From positions 1 to 64,000 of the forward strand of contig JABARQ010000030.1 in the NCBI GenBank assembly GCA_019186985.1: 64,000 nt of DNA, read 5' to 3'. Shown piece by piece: positions 52,868-62,080 of this stretch. Origin of the DNA: Prosthecobacter sp. Lineage in GTDB: Bacteria > Verrucomicrobiota > Verrucomicrobiia > Verrucomicrobiales > Verrucomicrobiaceae. A model generated the notes under the pieces. That model was not told where the DNA came from and did not search any database. It saw only the letters and a program-made list of their open reading frames with translations. A program made the position numbers and the translations under genes. Each line of letters opens with the position of its first letter. Position 1 is the first letter of the stretch.

Positions 52868-53545
52868 TCAGCGTGTCTGGACCGCCGGGGTGGTGAGGTA
52901 GGGGGTCGGGTCGGTCAGGCCGGCATTGGCAAAGGATTCCCGCCGTTCGACGCAGGTGCCGCAGGTGCCGCAATGGACATCTCCGCCCTTGTAGCAGCTC
53001 CAGGTGTGAGAGAAGTCGACTCCGAGTTCCTGGCCCAGGCGGGCGATGCCGGTCTTGTCAGTGTCGATGAAGGGGCGGAGCAGCTCGATGGCGGCATAGG
53101 TGCCTGCGTGCATGGCTTCGGCCATGGCCTTCATGAAGGTTTCCCGGCAGTCGGGGTAGATGGCGTGGTCGCCGGCGTGAGCCGCGATGACGAGACCTTG
53201 GGCGTCACGGGATTCGGCGATGCCGCAGGCGATGGCGAGCATGATGCCGTTCCGGAAGGGGACGACGGTGCGCTTCATGTTTTCGTCGGCGTAGTGGCCG
53301 TCCGGCACCGCGCCCCCGCTTTGCAGGAGATCGGAGGTGAAGAGTTCGTTGACGAAGGGCAGGGCGACGATGTCGTGCCGCAGTCCGAGCTTGTGGCAAT
53401 GCCAGGCCGCCTGTTCGAGTTCGCGGGTGTTGTGCTTGGAGCCGTAGTCGAAGCTGACGGCCCCGGTCACCTGATGTTCACGCATCGCCCAGTAAAGGGC
53501 GGTGGTGGAGTCCATGCCGCCGCTGAGGAGAACCAGGGTTTTCAT
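52868..53545 (-). CDS. queC: 7-cyano-7-deazaguanine synthase
   Basis: A 225-aa enzyme that makes preQ0 from carboxydeazaguanine. P-loop LLSGGMDSTTALYWA, FDYGSKHN and KRTVVPFRNGIML are conserved. The C-terminal zinc site is visible in CYKGGDVHCGTCGTCVER. It lies 14 nt after queF on the same strand. queD and queE are not in the window. Confidence 0.96.
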   Translation of the reverse strand: MKTLVLLSGGMDSTTALYWAMREHQVTGAVSFDYGSKHNTRELEQAAWHCHKLGLRHDIVALPFVNELFTSDLLQSGGAVPDGHYADENMKRTVVPFRNGIMLAIACGIAESRDAQGLVIAAHAGDHAIYPDCRETFMKAMAEAMHAGTYAAIELLRPFIDTDKTGIARLGQELGVDFSHTWSCYKGGDVHCGTCGTCVERRESFANAGLTDPTPYLTTPAVQTR

Positions 53546-53559
53546 GCGTCGTCAGGAGC

Positions 53560-54009
53560 TCAGGGCCGGGGCAGATTGGGCAGTTCGAGCCGTCCGTCGA
53601 AGTCCGGGAAGCGTGCCTCGCAGGTGAGCTGGATGCCGCCCCGGGGGGCGAACCTGCCGCGCACGACGGCCTGCCTTGGGGCGCAGGCTTTGACGAGGTC
53701 ATCAAGGATGCGGTTGACGATGACCTCGTTGAAGGAGGCGTGGTTGCGGTAGCTGGCGAGGTAGAACTTGAGCGACTTGGTTTCGACGCAGAGCTGGTCG
53801 GGAATGTAATAGATCTCGATGTGGGCGGCATCGGGCTGGCCGGTGACGGGGCAGAGCGAGGAGAAGTCGGGCTGGCTGAGATGAATGGTGTAGTTTCGGC
53901 CTGGCGTGCGGTTGGGGAAGGTCTCCAGCTCGGCTTCATCAGGGGAGGCTGGCAGGCGGTGCTCGGAGCGGCCGAGCAGGGAAAGATTGGGGGCGGGGGA
54001 TTCGGGCAT
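53560..54009 (-). CDS. queF: NADPH-dependent preQ0 reductase
   Basis: A 149-aa protein, the short type I form. FSSLCPVTGQPDAAHI holds the catalytic Cys and Asp, and VETKSLKFYLASYRNH is the QueF motif. It reduces preQ0 to preQ1 for queuosine in tRNA. It stands first in the queF-queC unit. Confidence 0.96.
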   Translation of the reverse strand: MPESPAPNLSLLGRSEHRLPASPDEAELETFPNRTPGRNYTIHLSQPDFSSLCPVTGQPDAAHIEIYYIPDQLCVETKSLKFYLASYRNHASFNEVIVNRILDDLVKACAPRQAVVRGRFAPRGGIQLTCEARFPDFDGRLELPNLPRP

Positions 54010-54071
54010 GCGCGGGCATTATGCCTCTCGCTGCCGCTGCCGCAACCGCCGCTCCAGATGGGACGCTGAAG

Positions 54072-55361
54072 TCAGACTTCGGGCAGCTTCCATTCACCGC
54101 GCATGGGCCGGTGGCGCATGAGGTCGTTGGCGGCCTGGTCGGCGCCGAAGTTTTCCGCCGCCGGGTCCCAGGTGAGCTTGCGACGGCTTTTCAGGGCGAT
54201 GGAGGCGAGCTGGCAGAGGGTGTCGCTGCGGACGGCGGTTTCGATGTCGCACACGGCCTTGGCGCTGCCGCGGATGGCGTCGAGGAAGTTGCGGGTGTGC
54301 TCCAGGCTTTCAGGAAGCTTGACCGGCATGGTGCCGGGCTTGTTCTGCGGGTCGCGCAGGATGGTGTCATCGCTGGCGGAGATCTTGCCGCGTATGACGT
54401 GCACCCAGCCGGATTCGCCGATGAAGCGTGCGCCGTGGCCGATTTCATCTCCCTGGCTGGCGAAGACGACGGGGGCGGCGCTGGCGTACTCGAAGCGCAT
54501 TTTCCAGTTCAGGACGGCGTCGCAGCCGCCCCCGTTGGGATAGGTGCCGGCGCCTTCGACGCTGACCGGGCCGGTGGCGTCGGTGCCGTTGCCCCACTGG
54601 GCGATGTCGAGATGATGGATGCCCCAGCAGGAGATCATGCCGAGGGAGAAGAGGGTGATGTTCTCGTGGTTGTCGCGCTTGAGCTTGTCGGCGTGGAAGG
54701 GCGTCATCGGGGCGGGGCCGACCCAGCGGTCCCAGTCAACGTCGGACGGGACGGGCTGCTCAGGCCAGGCGGGCATGGTTTTGCCGCCGGGCACGCCGAC
54801 CTGGATTTCGCGCAGCTTGCCAAGCCGGCCGTTGAGGGCGAGCTCGGCGGCCCAGCGGAACTTCATGTCGGAGCGCTGCTGGGTGCCAAACTGGAAGACG
54901 ACGTTCTTTTTGCGCACGGCGGCACGGACGAGCTTGGATTCCTCCAGGGACATGCCCATGGGCTTCTCGTGATAGATGTGCCTGCCGTTGAGGACGGCGT
55001 CGGCGGCGGGGATGCTGTGCCAGTGCACGGGCAGGGCCATGAGGACGGCGTCGATGCCTGCGTCGCGGTTCAGCTCGCGGAAGTCGCGGTAGATCCTGAC
55101 GTCGGCGCTGCCATAGGCGTCCTTGATGAGGCCCTGGGCGTTCTGGATGCGCTGCTGGCTGACATCACACAGGGCCGTGACGCGCACATCCTCGTGGCTG
55201 AGGAAGGCGCGCATGTCATGGGTGCCCTGGGCGCCGGCACCGATGACGCCGAGGCTGATCTTGTTGGACGGTGCGGTCTGGCTGCGCAGCAGGCGTGCCG
55301 GGACAAACAGGGGCGCGACGCCTGTGGCGAGGATGGTTTGAAGCGAGGAGCGGCGGTTCAT
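54072..55361 (-). CDS. Exported Gfo/Idh/MocA-family oxidoreductase
   Basis: A 429-aa protein with an N-terminal signal (MNRRSSLQTILATGVAPLFV). LGVIGAGAQGTHDMRAF is the nucleotide motif, and HIYHEKPMGMSLEESK the EKP motif with the catalytic Lys. CWGIHHLDIAQWGNGTD is characteristic of verrucomicrobial and planctomycete members. The substrate is unknown. It is read in the same direction as the GEVED protein and 19 nt downstream of it. Confidence 0.9.
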   Translation of the reverse strand: MNRRSSLQTILATGVAPLFVPARLLRSQTAPSNKISLGVIGAGAQGTHDMRAFLSHEDVRVTALCDVSQQRIQNAQGLIKDAYGSADVRIYRDFRELNRDAGIDAVLMALPVHWHSIPAADAVLNGRHIYHEKPMGMSLEESKLVRAAVRKKNVVFQFGTQQRSDMKFRWAAELALNGRLGKLREIQVGVPGGKTMPAWPEQPVPSDVDWDRWVGPAPMTPFHADKLKRDNHENITLFSLGMISCWGIHHLDIAQWGNGTDATGPVSVEGAGTYPNGGGCDAVLNWKMRFEYASAAPVVFASQGDEIGHGARFIGESGWVHVIRGKISASDDTILRDPQNKPGTMPVKLPESLEHTRNFLDAIRGSAKAVCDIETAVRSDTLCQLASIALKSRRKLTWDPAAENFGADQAANDLMRHRPMRGEWKLPEV

Positions 55362-55380
55362 GGGATGAAGGCGGGACGGA

Positions 55381-58300
55381 TCAAGGGCTGCTGATCAGCA
55401 TCTTGATGAAGCCGCGCTGAGCCACGTTGTTCGGAACGGCCAGCTTCACGGCTCCCCATTCGTAGCCGGAAGGCGCGGCTGGAAGGCCGGCAGGCGGTGC
55501 GAGAGGCACCTCCATCGGCGTGTCCCAGGAGCTGAAGTTCAGGCTGCCGAGCGGCGCGTAGATGATCTCCGGCGTCTGGTAGACGACACCGCTCAAGGTC
55601 CCGCCGGTCTTCCTGAGATAGGGAAGGATGAGTTCATGGCCGCCGGATCCGTCGCTGTTGAGCACGGGCTGGAAGCGCGGCTGCTGGTCCGCCTGGCCCG
55701 GATGCGTGCCGAAGGCATATTCCACATAATTGGTCAGGCCGTCTCCGTCGGAGTCATGGTCCGGCGTGTCGATGTCGCCGGTGAGCTGGGCTGCGCCCAT
55801 GAAGGCGCGGTAGCCGGGAAGGTCACGCGCCTTGAGGAAACCCATGGAGGCCGCCGCCGTGCCGTCGGGCAGGACGCCCAGGTGATGGAAGGGCACGGTG
55901 CCGGATCCCAGCGAGTCCAGCAGGCTGCTCCACAGCAGCGGGCTGGGGCCGGTGAAGTCCATGAGGCCGATGGTCCAGGACTCGTTGGAAAGCTGCTGGC
56001 CGCCAAAGTGCCTGCTGCCGTCCAGGCGGCTGTCGACTCCCTTGTCGAGAAGGAGGGCGGGAATGTCCCCCAGCGGTCCCTGCCACCACTGGTCCCAGCG
56101 GGTCTGGTAGGACATCATGTAGTCCTCGACCTCGCCATCCGAGGCGACGCCGTCGGGGCCAAGGCCGGTGTCGGTGCTGAAGCGGAAGCGCAGAGGCACG
56201 GTTTTGTTGAAGCCGAGGCTGGGCTTGCTGACGACGGTCGTGAAGGTGAAGTCGAGCGTCTGGGCGCTGAAGCCGGCGGCGCTGGGCACCGACACGCTGG
56301 AGGCTTCACCCGAATCGCTGAAATCGCCGTCATTGTTCAGGTCGGCGAAGCCATAGAGGGTGGCGGCTTCCCCCGTTTCATTCTTCACCGCGATGCTGGT
56401 GCGGATCTGCAGCTCGAGATCAAAGGTCGTGGCGGTGAAGTTGGTCGCGCGTTGACGCAGGATCATGGAGTACATGAGCCTTTCGTCATCGCTGCCGCCT
56501 GTGTTGTCGCCGGTGGCGTCGGCACTGGGCTGGCCGTCCGTTTCGGCGTCGATGTGAACGCCTGTGGGATTGCTGTCATCGAACAGGACAAGGCCGGGAC
56601 GGATGACGTGACGAGGGCCGTCATCCGCCAGCCGGGTGCGGTAGTCGCCCTGGCTGACGGTGCTCAGGTCGGAGGTGAGCACGGCCGGGGCAGTTCCTGG
56701 CACGGAGTCAGGCAGGTCACCGAAGTCAAACTGAGGGCTGGTCACCTCGATGAAAAAGTCCTCCACCTCACCATTGCCTGCGGGGCCGACGGCTCCAAGG
56801 GTGGTGTCGGTGGCCAGGCGCAGCCTCAGGGCCACGGGCTGGGTGGTGGTGGCCGTTGTCGGGACGTCCATCTTCAGGTCGACGAGGCCCACGCTGCCAT
56901 CCGGCACCATGACAAAGCCGCCTTCGTCCGTGTCCAGGAAATCCCCGTCGGCATTCCAGTCGGCAAATCCATAAAGTTTGGCAGGCGTGCCGGTGGTGTT
57001 GCTGACCCGGACGGGGATCTTCACCTTCAGGCCTGCATGGGCGCGGATGGCGGATGCGATAATGCCGTCCTCGTCATCGGTGGCGTTGGAGTCGTCTCCG
57101 TTTGCAGGTGCGGAGGGCAGGCCGTCGGGCTCACCGTCCGGCGGGGTCGTGCCGAGGTAAAGCTGCTGGGTGATCACATGGCGGGCGCCATTGTCCGCAC
57201 GGGTGGTCTTGTAGCCTGCGGGGAGGTCGCCGAAGTCGAGATCGGCAAAGTCGTAACTGGAAACGGTGAAGTTCAGGGTCAGGAGTTCGTCATGAACTTC
57301 GCCGTCACCGGCGGGGCCGTCCGGGCCGACCGTGGCGTCGGTGGTGATGCGGAAGCGCAGGGCGTAGGTGCGTGAGAAGGAAGTGGCCGGGGCGAAGCCG
57401 AAGACGCGGAAGCTGAAGCTCGGCGTCACCGCCGTGACGGAGCCGTCGCCGGGAACCAGGATGACGGCGGATTCTTCGCCGGGATCCGCAAAGTCGCCAT
57501 CGCTGTTGGCGTCGATGAATCCGACGACGCGGGCGGTGGAGCCGGTGGTGTTTTCCACGGCAAGGCTGGTGAGCAGGCCCGCATCCAGGTAGGAATGCAT
57601 GCCATCAGGCGTGAAGGTGACCGAGGTCAGGGCGCTGAGCAGGCCGAGTTCATCATCATCACCATCGGCGTCGTCGCCGCTGGCGGTGGAGTCTGGAAGG
57701 CCGTCGGTTTCCGCATCGACGGCGAGATCCCCGGTGCCCATGTCATTGGCAAAGGAGAGGCCTGTGCGCAGGACATGAGAAGGCCCGCCATCCGCTTCAC
57801 GCGTCTTGTAATCCGGCGTCGTGCCGCTGCTGAAGCTGCCTGCCGCCGTGCCGGGATCCTTGTCCGGAAGGTCGCCGTAATCAAGCCAGGAGGTGCGCAC
57901 ATGGATGAAGTCATCCTCGACTTCGCCATCGGGGGCGATGCCGCCTGCGGCCAGTCCTGCGGCCGTGGACAGGCGCAGTCGTACGGCGACCGGGGAGGTG
58001 GTGCTGGCGGTGGCGGGAACGTTCCAGGCAAGGTTGAAGATCACGCCAGCGGAGCCGGTGGGCACGCCGACGCTGGAGGTCTCGTCGGTGTCCAGGAAGT
58101 CGCCGTCGGCATTCCAGTCGGCAAAGCCGTAGATCGTGGCCGGGCTGCCGGTGACGTTGTTCGCCCTGACAGGGAAGGTGACCGGTGAACCCGGCACCGC
58201 TTGGATAATGGAGGGACGAAGGGCGTTTTCATCGTCAGACGCGCTGGAATCATCCCCGTTGGCAGAGGGGGAAGGCAGGCCGTCGGCTTCACCATCAGGC

Positions 58301-61300
58301 GCTGATGTGCCGAGGAAGAGCTGCTGGTTGATGACATGCCTGGCGCCATTCATGGAGCGGGTGGTCTTGTAGCCGTCCGGCAGGTCACCAAAGTCGAGGT
58401 CGGCGTAATTGTAGGGAGGGAAGGAGAAGTTGAGGGTGACCAGTTCATCCTGCACCTCGCCGTTGCTGGCCGGTCCGTCGGAGCCGATGCCGGCATCGGT
58501 CGTCACCCGGAACCGCAGTGCGAAGGTGCGTGAAAAGCTCGTCGCCGGCGCAAAGCCGCCGATTCGGAAGGTGAAGGCTGGCGCCACGGCGGTGGTGGAG
58601 GCGCTGCTGGGCACGGTGATCACCGGCGCCTGTTCGCCAGGATCGGTGAAGTCACCGTCGGAGTTGGCGTCGATGAAACCGGACACGTAGGCGTCCGAGC
58701 CCGTGGTGTTCACGACGGGAAGGCTGGTCAGCAAGCCCACCTCGGCCTGGGAGGCCATGCCATCGGGCATGAGCGTGAGGGAGGTCAGGACGCTGAGCAG
58801 GCCCTCCTCGTCGTCTCCCGTGCTGGTGTCGTCTCCCGTGCCGGTGGCGTCCGGCTGGCCGTCCGCCTCGGCATCAAGGTCCACGGGCGCGCCTTCTCCG
58901 CCGAACAAAAGATTTGGAGTGACTCCATGGGACGGTCCGCCGTCGGCCAGGCGTGTGCGGTAGTCGGGCGGTGAGCCTGAGCCCAACGTGCCTGCGCTGC
59001 TGCCGGCGGCGCTGTCGGGCAGGTCGCCGTGGTCCTTGACGCTGCCCGACGTGCGGACGGAGATGAAGAAGTCCTCCACTTCACCGTCCGTGGCCAGGCC
59101 GGTTGGGCCGGCTGTGAGGTCGGTGGTCAGGCGCAGGCGCACGGCCACGGGTGCCGATGTGCTGGCGCTGGCCGGGACGTTCCAGGGCAGGCTGAAGAGG
59201 GCGTTGGCGGAGCCTGTGGGAACCAGGACGGCGGAGGTTTCATCGGCATCGGAGAAGTCACCGTCGGCATTCCAGTCGACAAAGCCGAAGATCTTCGCCG
59301 GGCTGCCGGTGACATTGGTCGCCCGGACCGGGAAGGCGATCGCCAGGCCTGGCACAGGCAGCAGCGAGGCGGCAGCAAGGGCGTTTTCATCGTCCGTGGC
59401 ATCGGAATCATCGCCGTTTGCCAGGGCTGAAGGAAGTCCGTCGGCCTCGGCATCCCCCACCATGGCGCCCAGGTAAAGGGTCTGGCCCGCCACATGGCGG
59501 GCGCCGTTGTCGGAGTGTTTGGTGGCATAGGGGCCGGGCAGGTCGCCATAGTCCATCGCGGGCGTGGTGCCGGAATCGGGGCTGAAGTTCAGGGTGATGA
59601 TCTCATCATGCACCTCGCCGTCCGTGGCCGGGCCTTCCGCTGAAAGGCTGGCATCCGTGCTGAGTCGCACGCGCACGGCCAGCTTCTTGGTGAAGGCGGC
59701 CGGGTTTCCGTAGCTGCCCCCCAGAACCACGGCTCCTGCGAATCGAACGCTGGTTTGCGATCCATCACCGACGACATCCTGGACGAAGCCGACGTTTGCC
59801 AGGTTGTCGTAACTGTCCGTGAAATCACCGTCCTCATCCCAGTCAACAAAGGCATGCACCTTGGCCGTCGTGCCGGTGGTGTTGGTCACGGGCATGGAAA
59901 AGTAGACCACCACATCGCGAACGGCGGTGCTGTCATAGACTCCGTAGTAGGAATCGAAGTCGGTGATGGTCAGTCCGATTTCGTCATCGTCGCCGAGGGT
60001 GTCGTCACCGTCGGCGTTGGCGGAGGGCTGGCCGTCATTTTCCGCATCCACATCGATGTCAGGACTGGCGGTGTCGTTGCGCAGGCTCAGTCCATCCTTG
60101 ATGACATGGGAGGGGCCGTTGTCGGCGGCCAGCGTGCGGTAGTCGGGTGTGGCACCACCGCTGAAGCTGCCCGCCGTCGAGCCTGGGGCGCTGTCGGGCA
60201 GGTCACCAAAGTCCAGCCAGGCGTTTTTGACAACGATGAAGAAATCCTCGACTTCACCATCGGGGGCGCGACCTAGCGGACTCAGGGTGCCTGCTGTCGA
60301 GAGGCGCAGCCTGACGGCGACGGGGGCGGTCGTACTGGTGGTGGCGGGCACGTTCCAGGGCAGGCTGAAGACGACACCTGCAGAGCCGTTGGGAACGAGG
60401 GTGACGGCTGCTTCATCCGCATCGGCAAAGTCACCGTCGGCGTTCCAGTCGGCAAAGCCGAAGATCTTCGCCGGACTTCCGGTGGTGTTGGTGGCCTTGA
60501 CCGGGAAGCTGACCGGCATGCCCGGCACGGCATGGAGGGTCATCGGGCGGATTCCGTTTTCATCATCCGAGGCGTCGGTGTCGTCGCCATTGGCCAGGGT
60601 GCTTGGCAGGCCGTCGGGTTCACCATCCGGAACTGCGGAGCCCAGGTAAAGCGCCTGGGTGACTTCGTGACGCGCGCCGTTCATGCTGCGGATCGTGGCA
60701 TAAGGGGCCGGCAGGTCGCCGAAGTCGAGGTCGGCGGTGCTGTAGTTCGGCACCTGGAAATTGAAGGAGACCACGGCGTCCTGAACTTCACCGTCCGTCG
60801 CCGGTCCGTCGGGACCCAGGGCGGCATCGGTCGAAAACCGGTAACGCAGGGCAAAGGAGCGCGTGAAGCTCGTCGCCGGGGCAAAGCCGCCGATGCGCAC
60901 GTTGAAAAGGACCGTGGCGGAGCCGGTGCCGGTGATGCCTGTCAGCGTGGCGGCCTGCTCGCCAGGGTCGTTGAAGTCGCCGTCGCTGTTGGCGTCGATA
61001 AATGAAAACAGGTTGGCACCCGTGCCTGTCGTGTTGGTGATGGGCAGCCCGGTGACGATCTGCAGTTCCAGTTCCGTGGCCATGCCGTCGGGAATCAGGG
61101 TCTGGCTGGGGACGGAGGCGGTCAGGCTGGTCTCGTCGTCGTTGCCGTCTATGTCATCGCCCATGCCGTTGACATCCGGACGTCCGTCGGCTTCGGCGTC
61201 GACGTCCGCGTCCGGGCTGCCGGAGGTGTTGGGGAGGAAAAGGCCGGGCTTCAGGCCGTGCGATGGACCGCCATCCGCCGCGCGAGTCTTGTAATCCGGA

Positions 61301-61968
61301 GGTGAGCCTGTGCCAAAGGCGCCTGCCGCCGTTCCTGGGACGCTGTCAGGCAGGTCGCCAAAGTCTGCAACAGAACCGACGGGATGCACGGTCAGGAAAA
61401 AGTCCTCCACCTCGCCGTTGTTGGCCGAGCCCGTGGGACCCAGCGTGGTGTCGGAGGAAAGCCTCAGGCGCAGCGCCACGGGTGCTGAAGTCGTGGCGGT
61501 CACGGGAACGGACCAGGGCATGACAAAGACGATGCCGGCCGAGCCCGTGGGCACGATGACGGTGGAGGTTTCCCCGGCGTCGGCAAAGTCACCATCCGCG
61601 TTCCAGTCGGCGAACCCGAAGATCCTGGCCGGTCCGCCGGTGCTGTTGGTGGCCTTGACCGGCAGGCCGAGCGACATGCCCGGCACCGGCAGGATGAATG
61701 CCGGCGTCACGCTGTCCTCATCATCGGGAGAGCCGGCCAGGTCATCCCCATCCGCCTGGGGGGTTGCCGCGCCGTCCGGCTCCGCATCCGGAGGCTGGCT
61801 GCCGAGGTAGAGCGCCTGGGTCACCCCATGGCGTGCGCCGTCGGAGCTGAGCTTGGTAGGATAGGGGGAGTCTGGCAGGTCGCCAAAGTCCAGGGTGTTT
61901 GCTGCAAGCGGGCAGGCCGCCATCAGCAGCCAGCATGAAAACAACGGGCGAAGTTTGTCGGATGACAT
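55381..61968 (-). CDS. Exported protein with ten GEVED modules
   Basis: A 2195-aa protein from the ATG at 61968, which gives a signal peptide (RPLFSCWLLMAACPLAA). Ten modules of about 180-200 residues each end in a GEVED-like box: NNGEVEDFF, TDGEVQDAV, PDGEVEDFF, TDGEVHDEI, TDGEVEDFF, SNGEVQDEL, PDGEVEDDF, GDGEVHDEL, GNGEVEDFF and SDGEVEDYM. Two types alternate. One begins FGDLP..Y.T with NGARHV..Q.LYLG; the other begins FGDLPDS.PGTA with DGGPSHV. Asp-rich loops (FADWNADGDFADADE) suggest calcium binding. After the last module comes DSDGDGLTNYVEYAFGT, a calcium-type spacer, then a C-terminal domain. It is probably a secreted or surface adhesin. Confidence 0.88.
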   Translation of the reverse strand: MSSDKLRPLFSCWLLMAACPLAANTLDFGDLPDSPYPTKLSSDGARHGVTQALYLGSQPPDAEPDGAATPQADGDDLAGSPDDEDSVTPAFILPVPGMSLGLPVKATNSTGGPARIFGFADWNADGDFADAGETSTVIVPTGSAGIVFVMPWSVPVTATTSAPVALRLRLSSDTTLGPTGSANNGEVEDFFLTVHPVGSVADFGDLPDSVPGTAAGAFGTGSPPDYKTRAADGGPSHGLKPGLFLPNTSGSPDADVDAEADGRPDVNGMGDDIDGNDDETSLTASVPSQTLIPDGMATELELQIVTGLPITNTTGTGANLFSFIDANSDGDFNDPGEQAATLTGITGTGSATVLFNVRIGGFAPATSFTRSFALRYRFSTDAALGPDGPATDGEVQDAVVSFNFQVPNYSTADLDFGDLPAPYATIRSMNGARHEVTQALYLGSAVPDGEPDGLPSTLANGDDTDASDDENGIRPMTLHAVPGMPVSFPVKATNTTGSPAKIFGFADWNADGDFADADEAAVTLVPNGSAGVVFSLPWNVPATTSTTAPVAVRLRLSTAGTLSPLGRAPDGEVEDFFIVVKNAWLDFGDLPDSAPGSTAGSFSGGATPDYRTLAADNGPSHVIKDGLSLRNDTASPDIDVDAENDGQPSANADGDDTLGDDDEIGLTITDFDSYYGVYDSTAVRDVVVYFSMPVTNTTGTTAKVHAFVDWDEDGDFTDSYDNLANVGFVQDVVGDGSQTSVRFAGAVVLGGSYGNPAAFTKKLAVRVRLSTDASLSAEGPATDGEVHDEIITLNFSPDSGTTPAMDYGDLPGPYATKHSDNGARHVAGQTLYLGAMVGDAEADGLPSALANGDDSDATDDENALAAASLLPVPGLAIAFPVRATNVTGSPAKIFGFVDWNADGDFSDADETSAVLVPTGSANALFSLPWNVPASASTSAPVAVRLRLTTDLTAGPTGLATDGEVEDFFISVRTSGSVKDHGDLPDSAAGSSAGTLGSGSPPDYRTRLADGGPSHGVTPNLLFGGEGAPVDLDAEADGQPDATGTGDDTSTGDDEEGLLSVLTSLTLMPDGMASQAEVGLLTSLPVVNTTGSDAYVSGFIDANSDGDFTDPGEQAPVITVPSSASTTAVAPAFTFRIGGFAPATSFSRTFALRFRVTTDAGIGSDGPASNGEVQDELVTLNFSFPPYNYADLDFGDLPDGYKTTRSMNGARHVINQQLFLGTSAPDGEADGLPSPSANGDDSSASDDENALRPSIIQAVPGSPVTFPVRANNVTGSPATIYGFADWNADGDFLDTDETSSVGVPTGSAGVIFNLAWNVPATASTTSPVAVRLRLSTAAGLAAGGIAPDGEVEDDFIHVRTSWLDYGDLPDKDPGTAAGSFSSGTTPDYKTREADGGPSHVLRTGLSFANDMGTGDLAVDAETDGLPDSTASGDDADGDDDELGLLSALTSVTFTPDGMHSYLDAGLLTSLAVENTTGSTARVVGFIDANSDGDFADPGEESAVILVPGDGSVTAVTPSFSFRVFGFAPATSFSRTYALRFRITTDATVGPDGPAGDGEVHDELLTLNFTVSSYDFADLDFGDLPAGYKTTRADNGARHVITQQLYLGTTPPDGEPDGLPSAPANGDDSNATDDEDGIIASAIRAHAGLKVKIPVRVSNTTGTPAKLYGFADWNADGDFLDTDEGGFVMVPDGSVGLVDLKMDVPTTATTTQPVALRLRLATDTTLGAVGPAGNGEVEDFFIEVTSPQFDFGDLPDSVPGTAPAVLTSDLSTVSQGDYRTRLADDGPRHVIRPGLVLFDDSNPTGVHIDAETDGQPSADATGDNTGGSDDERLMYSMILRQRATNFTATTFDLELQIRTSIAVKNETGEAATLYGFADLNNDGDFSDSGEASSVSVPSAAGFSAQTLDFTFTTVVSKPSLGFNKTVPLRFRFSTDTGLGPDGVASDGEVEDYMMSYQTRWDQWWQGPLGDIPALLLDKGVDSRLDGSRHFGGQQLSNESWTIGLMDFTGPSPLLWSSLLDSLGSGTVPFHHLGVLPDGTAAASMGFLKARDLPGYRAFMGAAQLTGDIDTPDHDSDGDGLTNYVEYAFGTHPGQADQQPRFQPVLNSDGSGGHELILPYLRKTGGTLSGVVYQTPEIIYAPLGSLNFSSWDTPMEVPLAPPAGLPAAPSGYEWGAVKLAVPNNVAQRGFIKMLISSP

Positions 61969-62080
61969 GGCCTGAGGACGGGATTGCTTGAATCCCAACA
62001 CACAAGCCCTGAGGACTCAAGCCATCTCTTGCGCTTTGTTGAACACTTTTGGCTAGGCCGGTCCGGTGCGCGGCGGGTGC

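Noticed and set aside
54010..54071. preQ1 riboswitch upstream of queF
   Set aside because: The 62-nt gap does not show the A-rich tail and hairpin of known preQ1 classes.
55381..61968. CRISPR or simple tandem DNA repeat in the GEVED gene
   Set aside because: Repeats are about 550-600 nt protein modules with diverged DNA, in one open frame.
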